DNA of 64,000 nt from Candidatus Equicola faecalis. Its GTDB lineage: Bacteria; Bacteroidota; Bacteroidia; Bacteroidales; Bacteroidaceae. The stretch's first letter is position 1, and every line of letters starts with the position of its first letter. The DNA lies in NCBI GenBank assembly GCA_018065185.1, contig JAGHTU010000034.1, positions 1-64,000 on the forward strand. The letters are read 5' to 3'. The notes beneath the pieces are model-generated. The model was not told the DNA's origin and did not search any database. It worked only from the letters and a program-made list of their open reading frames with translations. The position numbers were made by a program, and so were the translations under genes. Positions 44,336-52,834 of the stretch are shown in pieces.

Positions 44336-45544
44336 TTACATTTTCTGATCCAAGTTCTTCCCTTTTTCTTCGTGCTCAAAGTTAGGGATAAACATCTTAA
44401 TAGCCTCAACAACTTCAGCCTTAGTGAAATCGGCTTTTGCAAAGAGAGATTCAAGGTCGGTGAAGAAGGTGTTGACCTCTTCCATATTCCTTCTACTCGT
44501 TTGCTCAACTACACCAAGAGCAGAGAAACGCTCCATATTGATTTTCTCCCCAGGAACATAGAACTCTTCGTAGGCTTTTTCGCCAGTGGTGTCTGATTTG
44601 AAATATACGACTGGATAATCTTCGGATTCGTATGACATCTCAGCCGCAAACTTCTTTGCCTCTGGGTCATTAGAGCATTCAACTTTCTTGAATCCCTCTG
44701 CCTTTACGAAATCATCACAGATTGCAGAGAAGGTGAGCATCTGGTCTTCGCCCAACTTCGGAAAGAAGACTTCGCCACCATTACCAAGAATACAAGCTAA
44801 CATACAAATCTGACCGGATTCCTCTGGACTTACAAAATAGCGTTTCACATCTGAAGGAGCTGCCAACGGTTGCTTCTTCTGGAGCCTGTGAATCCAACCG
44901 TCAGGAAGAGAACCATTGCTGAATGCGACATTGGCAAAACGTGCTGTCGTTACTTTGAAGTATTTGTTGTAAGCCATCACAAGGTCTTCCATTATACGCT
45001 TGGAAGCGCCCATGATATTTACAGGATTGGCAGCCTTATCTGTGGAAACACAGAAGAAATGCTTTGGAGGATATACTGTAAGCAAGTCCATCAGTTTCTT
45101 TGCTTTGATGTCGTTATTCTCGATAAGGGCCTGTACACTATATCTGTCCTTCTCTGAACGCACGTGCTTGTGTGCTGAGAAATTGGCTACAATATCAAAG
45201 CCCTTCTCCTCGCAGAAGATGCGCTCGAATATAGGATCGGCAAAGTTGAGAGTATAGCAACGGAACTCATCAGGAACATAGAGACCTTCGGTAGAACGCA
45301 CGTCACGCACCAGTTCTGCAAGACCATTCTCGTTAAGGTCAACAACTACAACTTTGGCTGGTTCAAACCTGAGAACAGCCTTGATGAAACTGGAACCAAT
45401 AGAACCAGCCCCACCTATGACACAAACGGATTTGCCTTTGATTTCAGCCGTTAGCTTTTCGCTATTAGCCGTTATATCTTTTTGGAACATCGACTCCGGA
45501 CGGAATGTCACGGAATCGGATATGAATTTGTATAGGTTGAACAT
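44336..45544 (-). CDS. Nucleotide-sugar dehydratase (FlaA1/CapD-like SDR)
   Basis: A 402-aa SDR enzyme. The NAD-binding loop is VIGGAGSIGSSF (G-x2-G-x2-G variant), NFSAHKHVRSEKDR and VSTDKAANPVNIMGASKRIMED contain the catalytic K and nearby residues. It lacks the membrane helices of full-size PglF/FlaA1 and has an extra C-terminal part. It would oxidise C4 and remove water from C4-C6 of a UDP- or GDP-HexNAc to feed the aminotransferase. It is different from the capE-type genes at 52-55 kb. Confidence 0.85.
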   Translation of the reverse strand: MFNLYKFISDSVTFRPESMFQKDITANSEKLTAEIKGKSVCVIGGAGSIGSSFIKAVLRFEPAKVVVVDLNENGLAELVRDVRSTEGLYVPDEFRCYTLNFADPIFERIFCEEKGFDIVANFSAHKHVRSEKDRYSVQALIENNDIKAKKLMDLLTVYPPKHFFCVSTDKAANPVNIMGASKRIMEDLVMAYNKYFKVTTARFANVAFSNGSLPDGWIHRLQKKQPLAAPSDVKRYFVSPEESGQICMLACILGNGGEVFFPKLGEDQMLTFSAICDDFVKAEGFKKVECSNDPEAKKFAAEMSYESEDYPVVYFKSDTTGEKAYEEFYVPGEKINMERFSALGVVEQTSRRNMEEVNTFFTDLESLFAKADFTKAEVVEAIKMFIPNFEHEEKGKNLDQKM

Positions 45545-45555
45545 ATTGTGCTTCT

Positions 45556-46614
45556 TTATTTCTCTACAAATTGTTTTAAGTATTCATCCCAGTTGCCTAC
45601 GTCAATCCAGGAACCTTCATTGATTGGATAGACACCAACTCTACGACCTTCTTTCATCAGTTTTTCGATGAGGAAGGTGATGTGATAGAAGGTATTGACC
45701 GGTATCTCCTTTATAAGATGTGGCTCAAGAATATACATTCCTGTATTTATTTTAAAGGTATAGTTCGGTTTCTCCTTGATGTCTGCCAAGAGCCCGTCTT
45801 CCTTGGTCTCAAGAGTTCCGTATGGGATAGCCATATTCTTGATGGCTGCCACTATTGTGATTTCATTGTGGTTGTCACGATGATATTTCAGGATTTCGGC
45901 ATAATCATCGACAATAATGCTATCGCAATTGGAAACGAAGAACGTGGTGTCAATCTGACCGTTCAGAAGATGAATGCTCCCGGCTGTACCGAGAGGTTTG
46001 TCCTCTTGAAAATATGAAATATGGTACTGAGGCTTGTTCAGATTGTCGAAATAACGTTTGATGGTGTCTGCCTTGTAGTTGACCGACACATAGAACCTGT
46101 CGCAACCGCAATCGAGGAACCTGTCCATAATATCCTCCATCATAGTTTGCTCACCGATTGGGATAAGTGGTTTCGGGAGGACATTGGTAAGCGGTCTCAG
46201 TCGTGTTCCCTGTCCACCAGCCATAATGATTACCGGAATGTTGAGATTAGCTTTCGGCTTCTCAGGTTTTGCCTGGAAGAGGTCTTCCCAGAAGATAACA
46301 TCGGATATGTGGTTCTGCTCGTCAATGACAGGCATAAACTCATTCTTGCACTCCTTCATAGAAGTTTTTACCTTATCCATATCATCATAGACAGAAGCGA
46401 CTTTTGTCCCCTCGCGAAGGATTCCCTCGATAGGAGCATTCATATCAATGCCCTTGATGATGGCACGCTGAATATCACCGATACTGATGATATTGAAATA
46501 GAGTTCGTCTTTAGTGACGATAAGAAGCTTGTGCTTTACTTCGTTCATCTGCTTCAGTGCCGATATGACTGAAGCCTTGTAAGAAATACAGAGTTCTTTT
46601 ATTGCGTCTTTCAT
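45556..46614 (-). CDS. Nucleotidyltransferase with N-terminal CBS pair (PtmE-like)
   Basis: A 352-aa enzyme. Residues 1-115 form two CBS domains (LLIVTKDELYFNIISIGDIQ ... NEFMPVIDEQNHISDVIF). Residues 125-350 are a nucleotidyltransferase with MAGGQGTRLRPLT, LPKPLIPIGEQ, NCDSIIVDDY and EGSWIDVGNWDEY. This is the layout of the glucosamine-1-phosphate guanylyltransferase PtmE of the legionaminic acid route, though other sugars are possible. It supplies the activated sugar. The start overlaps the acyltransferase gene upstream. Confidence 0.9.
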   Translation of the reverse strand: MKDAIKELCISYKASVISALKQMNEVKHKLLIVTKDELYFNIISIGDIQRAIIKGIDMNAPIEGILREGTKVASVYDDMDKVKTSMKECKNEFMPVIDEQNHISDVIFWEDLFQAKPEKPKANLNIPVIIMAGGQGTRLRPLTNVLPKPLIPIGEQTMMEDIMDRFLDCGCDRFYVSVNYKADTIKRYFDNLNKPQYHISYFQEDKPLGTAGSIHLLNGQIDTTFFVSNCDSIIVDDYAEILKYHRDNHNEITIVAAIKNMAIPYGTLETKEDGLLADIKEKPNYTFKINTGMYILEPHLIKEIPVNTFYHITFLIEKLMKEGRRVGVYPINEGSWIDVGNWDEYLKQFVEK

Positions 46615-47516
46615 TTCTTCTCAAGTTTATGTGCGGGATTTCCAATCCAAGTTTCACCTGCTGGTATGTCTTTGACTACCACTGCCCCCATACCGACAAA
46701 AGCATTTTCACCAATATGGACGTAACCTCTGAGGGATGAGTTGGGAGCAATCCAGACATTGTCGTCTATGATGTTTCCGCCAGATACGTTCACACATCCG
46801 GCAATGACGACATTACGTCCTATTTTGTTGTTGTGAGCGATATGGCAGAGATTATTGATTTTCGTATGATCGCCTATGACGGTATCCGAAAGTGCTCCAC
46901 GGTCGATGCAGGTGTTTGCTCCAACCTCAACATCATCGCCCATAATGAGCGAGCCAATCTGAGGGAAGCGGAAACGGTTGCCATCTTTGTCTCTTTCATA
47001 GCCAAAACCGGCTCCACCAAGGATTGCGCCAGATTTGATATAGCACCCCTTACCCATCTGGACATCGTCATAGATTTTGACATTGCTGTCAATGAAGCAA
47101 TTGTCGCCTATGGTGGCTTTCCCTATTACCGTATAAGCGCCCACATAAACATCCTTACCTATCGTTGCATCTGGATCGATGATTGCGGTTGGATGGATTG
47201 ATGGCTTCGGGTGGTTGACAAAGAAGTGATTGCCTACTTGCGCAAGTGCCATCTTGGGATTCTTGACTACAATCAGAATCTTCCCGTCAACATATTCGAC
47301 AGTCTCATCCACAAGCATCACCCTGGCTTTGCTCGCCTTCACTATCTCCTGCTTATTCGCTTTGGTAGGATTCACCCAATCAAGAGTAGTCTCATTAACC
47401 CTATCCACATCGGACAGGTTGTCAATGTAGATTCCTTCGTGCAAGCCCATCACCTTGATGATGTCCTTTCCAAGGAAATCGATTATTTCATCAACCAGTA
47501 TCTTTTTAATAATCAT
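46611..47516 (-). CDS. LpxD-like hexapeptide acyltransferase
   Basis: A 301-aa protein with a small N-terminal domain (about 1-105) and a long left-handed beta helix (HPTAIIDPDATIGKDVYVGA, DTVIGDHTKINNLCHIAHN, CVNVSGGNIIDDNVWIAPN). The His of CHIAHN is the catalytic base seen in LpxD. It N-acylates an amino sugar; the N-terminal part is different from true LpxD, so the acyl group and sugar may be special. It is the first gene of the glycan cluster. Confidence 0.85.
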   Translation of the reverse strand: MIIKKILVDEIIDFLGKDIIKVMGLHEGIYIDNLSDVDRVNETTLDWVNPTKANKQEIVKASKARVMLVDETVEYVDGKILIVVKNPKMALAQVGNHFFVNHPKPSIHPTAIIDPDATIGKDVYVGAYTVIGKATIGDNCFIDSNVKIYDDVQMGKGCYIKSGAILGGAGFGYERDKDGNRFRFPQIGSLIMGDDVEVGANTCIDRGALSDTVIGDHTKINNLCHIAHNNKIGRNVVIAGCVNVSGGNIIDDNVWIAPNSSLRGYVHIGENAFVGMGAVVVKDIPAGETWIGNPAHKLEKK

Positions 47517-47549
47517 AGTTGTATATGTTTGTCTGTCAGCTTTTTTTGA

Positions 47550-47578
47550 TGTTAAATGTTAATTTGTTAACTGTTACC
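47550..47578. repeat. GTTAA-rich repeat, copy 2
   Basis: A near-copy of the repeats at 19614-19643 and 56758-56788. It joins a GTTACC triple (47572-47593) that also has a near-copy at 58529-58550. It lies between the glycan locus and the YobI cassette. Confidence 0.7.
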
Positions 47579-47663
47579 GATGTTACCTTGGTTACTCTTG
47601 TTTTTCTCTATCCCAGTAGTCTCTGCAACCACCTGGAGCAGTGGCGGACATTCACGAGCCCCT

Positions 47664-47701
47664 GAAGAGCACTCTATCGCGCCAGCGATTGGGTGCGTGG
47701 G
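47664..47701. repeat. Left copy of a 38-bp direct repeat
   Basis: Thirty-eight bases starting GAAGAGCACTC and ending GGGTGCGTGGG are identical to 52022-52059. Further matching bases (GTGGCGG, AGCCCC) lie to the left of both. The repeat includes the last codons of the 127-aa gene. Confidence 0.92.
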
Positions 47702-48057
47702 CGATTATCATCTCTCCATTTATAACCCTTAACGTGCCCGTTCCGGATTTCAAATACCCGCGCATCTTCACTCAAGACTATTTTTAATATCCTTCCTGCC
47801 GCCTTCCCAGCTTCTCTATGAGCATACTGGTGACTCCTTTGTCCACCTCTCCTATAATAATCGTATAGTATCTGAACAGGTGTCGTATTCCAATCGCGAT
47901 TCTCTCCACCAAGAAAGTTACGAACACGAAAAACTTTATGTTTCTTCTCCGAATTGCACCAAGCATAAACTGCCCCTCGCAGATACACTTTTATTCTGTC
48001 AATATCTTCTTGAGATATTCCGTGAACACCAATTAATCTTTCAGATGTAGTGAACAT
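47674..48057 (-). CDS. Small unknown partner of the YobI-like NTPase
   Basis: A 127-aa basic protein without a known domain. It has GGENRDWNTTPVQILYDYYRR and RSHQYAHREAGKAAGRILKIVL, rich in Arg, His and Tyr, suggesting nucleic-acid binding. It starts 6 bp after the NTPase stop, so the two form an operon. Its last nine codons (RPRTQSLAR) are encoded by the left 38-bp direct repeat, so the natural C-terminus may have been replaced at integration. Confidence 0.6.
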   Translation of the reverse strand: MFTTSERLIGVHGISQEDIDRIKVYLRGAVYAWCNSEKKHKVFRVRNFLGGENRDWNTTPVQILYDYYRRGGQRSHQYAHREAGKAAGRILKIVLSEDARVFEIRNGHVKGYKWRDDNRPRTQSLAR

Positions 48058-48063
48058 ACCGTT

Positions 48064-51000
48064 TTATACATTAGGGTTGCGATGATAAGTCACCTTAATA
48101 TTATCGCCCTTATCTATTTTATTGCTAATATATTTCAAATGAGAGCGCAAATAATCGACAAGCTCGTTGTTCTGTGGATTATTATCTAAGATAGTCTGAG
48201 TGTGATATGTATTAAGTTCCGTATAAGGTTCAAGCAACGTCTCAACCATATTCACAGTTCGTTCTTCATTAAATGTTGTTGAACGATGCACCTTGTTAAT
48301 CAATTCAATCCTAATGAACCATGTTCCTTCTCCATTATAAATATTGAGAGCCTTAGTTATTAGATTGTAATCAGCATCCGAACAATCATTCTGATGATAG
48401 AACTCACAAATCATACGAGCATATTCATTTAATCCATCATTATGACCTTCCGCCTCTATCAGGCAAGCGTAATCTCTGAGGAAGATATTTTTCTTTTCAT
48501 CAGGAAGATCCGATGAAAGAATTTCTATTCCAAGTCGGTTTGAGTTGGTAAAATTCACTTCCCCTTCTGCTGTATCCATTTCGTCAAAATACTTGATGAT
48601 ATATTTGGCTAAGAGGTGAGGGGAATACTTCGACATAAACGCATTGTAATCTGGACTATAATCCAACAAGTCATTATCTAAGAAAATTTCCAACCTTTCT
48701 TCGCTAATACCATCTATCTCTTCCGGGTCAAAGATAAATGTGCAACAACCTATCAACTTCTCAAAGGCATAATTATCAAGGGTAGTATTATCTCCGAATA
48801 GAAGAACTTGTAGATTTTCGTCACCATCAATGAACTTATATTGTGACAATTTATCCGCATTACTGTTGATAAACGGAGCCACATTTGATAATTCATCAAA
48901 TATTGAAAAGTATTGACGAACGTTCTCCCAGGAAGGTTTTACAAAGCCGCCCTTGAATACTAATTCATATCTGGATGCCGGTACGTCTTTGAGAAGAGAT
49001 ATCTTATTCTTTTGTTCAGACAAATATAGTCCAACTTGTTCATCAGTCAACTCTTCATTTTTTACCACATATATCAACGCCTGTTCTGTCTCCTGTTTGC
49101 TGGTTGGAGGCAATTGAGAGTACAGCTCCTTTATGCGCCTCAGCAAGTAAACTTTTACCCGTTCATTGCCTGAGAGAATGCAGCTTATGCTTTCCGTTTT
49201 GAACTTTTCACCATAGATAACGAGAAGATTATCAAGATTTATAGTAAAGTGCTTGTTGTTGATTACATAATCAAACAAGTCTTTTGTTTCCGTCTCAGGG
49301 GCTATCAATTTATCAAAGCACAGGCCGGAAAATTCTATGAAACCTTTGATTTTGCTGCCTTCGAAATTTGATATATGGTTGGCAATAAAAGCATACTTGG
49401 AATTCAAAAATTGTTTTTCTTCTAAAGAGATAGAAATGGACTGGGGTGCTTCGCGGAAATATATAGAGAGGATACTCGCCTGCAATGAATCATCTTCGCA
49501 AGCCATTATCACACTTACACATCCATTCCAACCATTGAATAGCTCAGTAAAGAATTTATTATTCCTGTTTTTATACAAATCATACCCCACTACGAAATCA
49601 AGAAAACTCCGGGCAGTATTTGCGAACATACTACACTGTGTATCCATATCATTTCGTGAGAAAATATAATTAGCGAGATCATAGTTCAATATACTACGAT
49701 CAGAAAAATTGTCAGTTGTGATGCCCGAGATAAAAGATGAAATATTCTTTAATGGATAGTTATAATCCAAATGTTGTCCCTGAATCACTGAATGCAAGAA
49801 ATTAGACTCGTCTTCATTAAAAGTTCCATGATAAGTAAAAGAAATATATGATGCATAATCTTCGGCAATATATTCATTTCGAATCATGCTATGGATAGTT
49901 TCCGCAAGTTGGCATAACTTATTCTCGTCTTCAGGATGTTTTGAAGCATTCTTACAAATATCATAAACCATCGGAATAGTAACATCTCCATTTCCAATCT
50001 TTCGCATAAGATGGCTGAAGGAATTATTACATATAGCATTGATTTGGCTTTCCAATGAACGCTTCTCGATTGTATTTACTTCCAACTCAGTCTCCCTATT
50101 ATACATTTCTTCGTCAAAGTTACCATCTGGATCAATTTCCACAATAATATCTTTAAACAGCATGTTATAGCTGGTAGGATTAACCTCATCTGATTCTTGC
50201 ACAAAACACTGGTCTATTCGATTATTTTTGAATGAATCAAATAATTGTTTTGATTTTGAGACTTCCTCAAGGGAGTATTGCTTTCCGCCTATATTTAATT
50301 TGACGATAGAATGTTTGTTGTTCAAACTATCCAAAACTGACTTTCGTAATTTTATAATCGATTCACGATTTTCATCAACAGTCACATTGACTTTTGCAAG
50401 ATTTGCTTCCAAGTCCTGAGTAAGTCGTTGTGAAAATACCTTCTTATTATTTAGAACAGCATAAAGGCAGCCTTCTTTATCATGAAGGTACGAATAATCT
50501 CCCGGAAATAGATTTTTGTAAATTGTTATGGCGAGTAACTTCCTCTTAGACATATTTGAAAAATGGATAGTCTTTTCATAGAGTTGGTACTCATTTATGA
50601 TGTTTATCAAATCTCTCATTCTGGAGACATAAAGTCCCATCTGTTTTAAATCCGAGTTACTTATTCCTTTGAACAAATCCTTATGATGGTCAATCATATA
50701 TTCGCCCGAATTGAAACAATCAATTACCGGGATGACAGGTATGATGTAATCAAAGAACTTGGTACGCACCTCGTTCTGGAAGACATCGTCCTTTATGGCA
50801 TATACAAAGCGTATGATGCGATCCTTTTTTTTGAAATACTCTGATTCGTTGAGCAGAATATTCATTTCGCGCAACTTAAGGAACAACTCCTGAGGATGTG
50901 AAATACGGTCTAAATCTTCAAAAACAACGATTTCGTATTCGCCAGCCTTGAAAAAGTATAGAATATCGTCAAGCCATTTGCTGAACAGAGGTTCTTTGTC

Positions 51001-51855
51001 CTCAAAATTAATTTCACAGTCTTTTGCTTTGATACTTTTTACCCTGAAACTGTACAACTTTGGGATAAATATATAGAGAATGCGAAAGACTATAAAAGCC
51101 ATTATGATTGCTGATGAAATGTCCGCAATAGTGTTGACTATTCCACTCTTATCTTTGAGTATATCAAAATATGCATCATAAAATGACTTAACCTGAAGGA
51201 TCTTCGGCTCAAACAGTACGACAAAGCATACGAAAAACAGGATTATGTCAAATGCTATTCTCGTGATTGTGCATTTGTCAAGAACATTTATATGTCTATG
51301 ACGTGATTGAGCAGTTTTACGGTAATCAGCTTTCTGTATTATTTGCTGAAAGATTTTATATTCAATCTCGTTCTCATAAACAGTATGCGATTTCGCTTTT
51401 TCTTCATCCTTATTGGAAGTTTCTGTTTGGGATACATTATCTGTTTTCTGCCCATCTTTTGTGCCATTAGTCTCCTCAGATTCCGCGATGTCTGCTGCCA
51501 GCAGAGCTACAGTATTATTTGCTACAGATTGCGACTCAAGAAGATTTGACAATGAGATACGAAGTACTTTCTTTGATACGCCCTTCAAGGAAAGACACGT
51601 ATTGATGACACTGCTTTTCCCCGAGCCAAAAACACCAGTAAGAGCGATATTCCTACATTCTGGCAAAGACAAAGCATACCTAAGTTCCTCTACACTATGG
51701 AAAGATGAATCTTCTTTTGCCAGAATGCGAGGAGCCAGCGAGGAACGTGTTTCCTCTGAAACCCGTTTCTCTTCAACCTTGTCTTTACGCAGATGTACAC
51801 AATACGATATATGTTTCTGCACAAATGTTTTGGCTCTTTCGAAAAGTGTTAACAT
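48064..51855 (-). CDS. YobI/KAP-type P-loop NTPase
   Basis: A 1263-aa protein. Walker A is TGVFGSGKSSV (about residues 73-83). Two membrane helices follow (about 205-225 and 245-270), placed between Walker A and B, which is the hallmark of KAP NTPases. Walker B is IVVFEDLDRI near residue 310. The remaining 900 residues form a long helical domain, as in the YobI family. Relatives are thought to act as membrane-tethered sensors in defence. It lies with a small partner between direct repeats. Confidence 0.82.
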   Translation of the reverse strand: MLTLFERAKTFVQKHISYCVHLRKDKVEEKRVSEETRSSLAPRILAKEDSSFHSVEELRYALSLPECRNIALTGVFGSGKSSVINTCLSLKGVSKKVLRISLSNLLESQSVANNTVALLAADIAESEETNGTKDGQKTDNVSQTETSNKDEEKAKSHTVYENEIEYKIFQQIIQKADYRKTAQSRHRHINVLDKCTITRIAFDIILFFVCFVVLFEPKILQVKSFYDAYFDILKDKSGIVNTIADISSAIIMAFIVFRILYIFIPKLYSFRVKSIKAKDCEINFEDKEPLFSKWLDDILYFFKAGEYEIVVFEDLDRISHPQELFLKLREMNILLNESEYFKKKDRIIRFVYAIKDDVFQNEVRTKFFDYIIPVIPVIDCFNSGEYMIDHHKDLFKGISNSDLKQMGLYVSRMRDLINIINEYQLYEKTIHFSNMSKRKLLAITIYKNLFPGDYSYLHDKEGCLYAVLNNKKVFSQRLTQDLEANLAKVNVTVDENRESIIKLRKSVLDSLNNKHSIVKLNIGGKQYSLEEVSKSKQLFDSFKNNRIDQCFVQESDEVNPTSYNMLFKDIIVEIDPDGNFDEEMYNRETELEVNTIEKRSLESQINAICNNSFSHLMRKIGNGDVTIPMVYDICKNASKHPEDENKLCQLAETIHSMIRNEYIAEDYASYISFTYHGTFNEDESNFLHSVIQGQHLDYNYPLKNISSFISGITTDNFSDRSILNYDLANYIFSRNDMDTQCSMFANTARSFLDFVVGYDLYKNRNNKFFTELFNGWNGCVSVIMACEDDSLQASILSIYFREAPQSISISLEEKQFLNSKYAFIANHISNFEGSKIKGFIEFSGLCFDKLIAPETETKDLFDYVINNKHFTINLDNLLVIYGEKFKTESISCILSGNERVKVYLLRRIKELYSQLPPTSKQETEQALIYVVKNEELTDEQVGLYLSEQKNKISLLKDVPASRYELVFKGGFVKPSWENVRQYFSIFDELSNVAPFINSNADKLSQYKFIDGDENLQVLLFGDNTTLDNYAFEKLIGCCTFIFDPEEIDGISEERLEIFLDNDLLDYSPDYNAFMSKYSPHLLAKYIIKYFDEMDTAEGEVNFTNSNRLGIEILSSDLPDEKKNIFLRDYACLIEAEGHNDGLNEYARMICEFYHQNDCSDADYNLITKALNIYNGEGTWFIRIELINKVHRSTTFNEERTVNMVETLLEPYTELNTYHTQTILDNNPQNNELVDYLRSHLKYISNKIDKGDNIKVTYHRNPNV

Positions 51856-52021
51856 AGTAATCGTTAACTTGTGAGGTCTATACTATTTGCTTAAGTTTCT
51901 TATCAGCATTATAAAGGTTTCTGCTGTCTTACAGTTCTTACAAATTTCAAATTTACTACTTCTTCTCAATTCTGTAGCCTCTCTGACCGAAGAGAAGAGT
52001 GGCGGTCTCTCTATAGCCCCC

Positions 52022-52059
52022 GAAGAGCACTCTATCGCGCCAGCGATTGGGTGCGTGGG
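52022..52059. repeat. Right copy of the 38-bp direct repeat
   Basis: Identical to 47664-47701, 4358 bp apart, in the same orientation. It lies just beyond the 3' end of a capE-like remnant. Confidence 0.92.
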
Positions 52060-52063
52060 GCGT

Positions 52064-52747
52064 TTACTTCGCCAAATTCCCAACCCCCTTCAACTCGTTC
52101 TGTATATATTCGAGAGAAGCAATCTTCTCCTTGGTCTCTTCCAAATCCTCCTTCGAGTACCTCAGGAACCACCCTTCGAGTACCTCAGGAACCACCCTTC
52201 GAGTACCTCAGGGACCACCTCCGCGTATTATCCGAATTGTCCTTCGACAAGCGGTTGCCGAGCTCGTCGAGGTACAGGAACCACTCTGTCAGCACATTGC
52301 ATTTCTTATCTCATTCCTTATCTTATTTCCTATACGGCAGTTCTCCATTTGACCAAAGTATTTTCTTAGCTCTACTCCAACCATGGATTTGACGTTCGCG
52401 AGCATATGCTTCTGCGTATGAGGAATGTTCTTCTGCGTACACAAGTCGAAAAGGTAAATGGGCTTTGGTGAATATATTCAAGGCTTGCAATCTTCTCTTT
52501 GGTCTCTTCAAGATTCAAACGTCTTGTACGTTGCCGTAGCGGGTGCAGCATATCTTGGTGCCGTGGAATTGCCCATTCTCATCGTAAGTGCCTGATACTC
52601 GTGACGCATATCATCCTGCTTCTTCTCGTCGCGTGAGAAGATGCGGATTTCGCCTATATCCGTGCGGAGGAAGCGGTTGAGTACCGCATTGCCGAATGAT
52701 CCCGTCCCTCCGGTAATCATCAATGTCTTTCCTGCGAATATGCTCAT
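52064..52747 (-). pseudogene. Patchwork remnant of capE/fnlA-type dehydratase with a GIY-YIG piece
   Basis: Read from 52747 downward: codons 1-53 of a CapE-type gene (MSIFAGKTLMITGGTGSFGN ... KKQDDMRHEYQA) to 52589; a middle piece in another frame (DENGQFHGTKICCTRYGN); a 3' piece (RRLNLEETKEKIASLEYI); the C-terminal part of a GIY-YIG nuclease (TKAHLPFRLVYAEEHSS ... WSRAKK) to 52323; and a second copy of the CapE 3' end (DNSDNTRR, then EETKEKIASLEYIQNEL) with a tandem repeat inside, ending at 52064. Several deletions and joins are needed. None of the pieces is likely to work. Confidence 0.8.
52150..52218. repeat. Three tandem 23-bp units in the capE remnant
   Basis: Units at 52150-52172, 52173-52195 and 52196-52218 begin CCTTCGAGTACCTCAGG. 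They split the codons T-R-R and L-E-E-T of the CapE 3' end and shift its frame. A longer relative lies at 52241-52284, with inverted arms. Confidence 0.92.
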
Positions 52748-52834
52748 ATCGTACGCTCGTAGAAGTAAGTTTCTCTCCGATTCTCTCCTTTTTCTCTCCT
52801 TTATTGAAATTTCAGTATGCAGTATATCAGGCAG

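Noticed and set aside
47517..47663. Invertible promoter upstream of the glycan cluster
   Set aside because: I looked for paired inverted repeats around a promoter, as in Bacteroides capsule loci, and found none; only GTTAA and GTTACC units are present.
52150..52218. CRISPR array
   Set aside because: The 23-bp units are directly tandem with no spacers, and there are no cas genes. The units at 6758-6826 are tandem as well.
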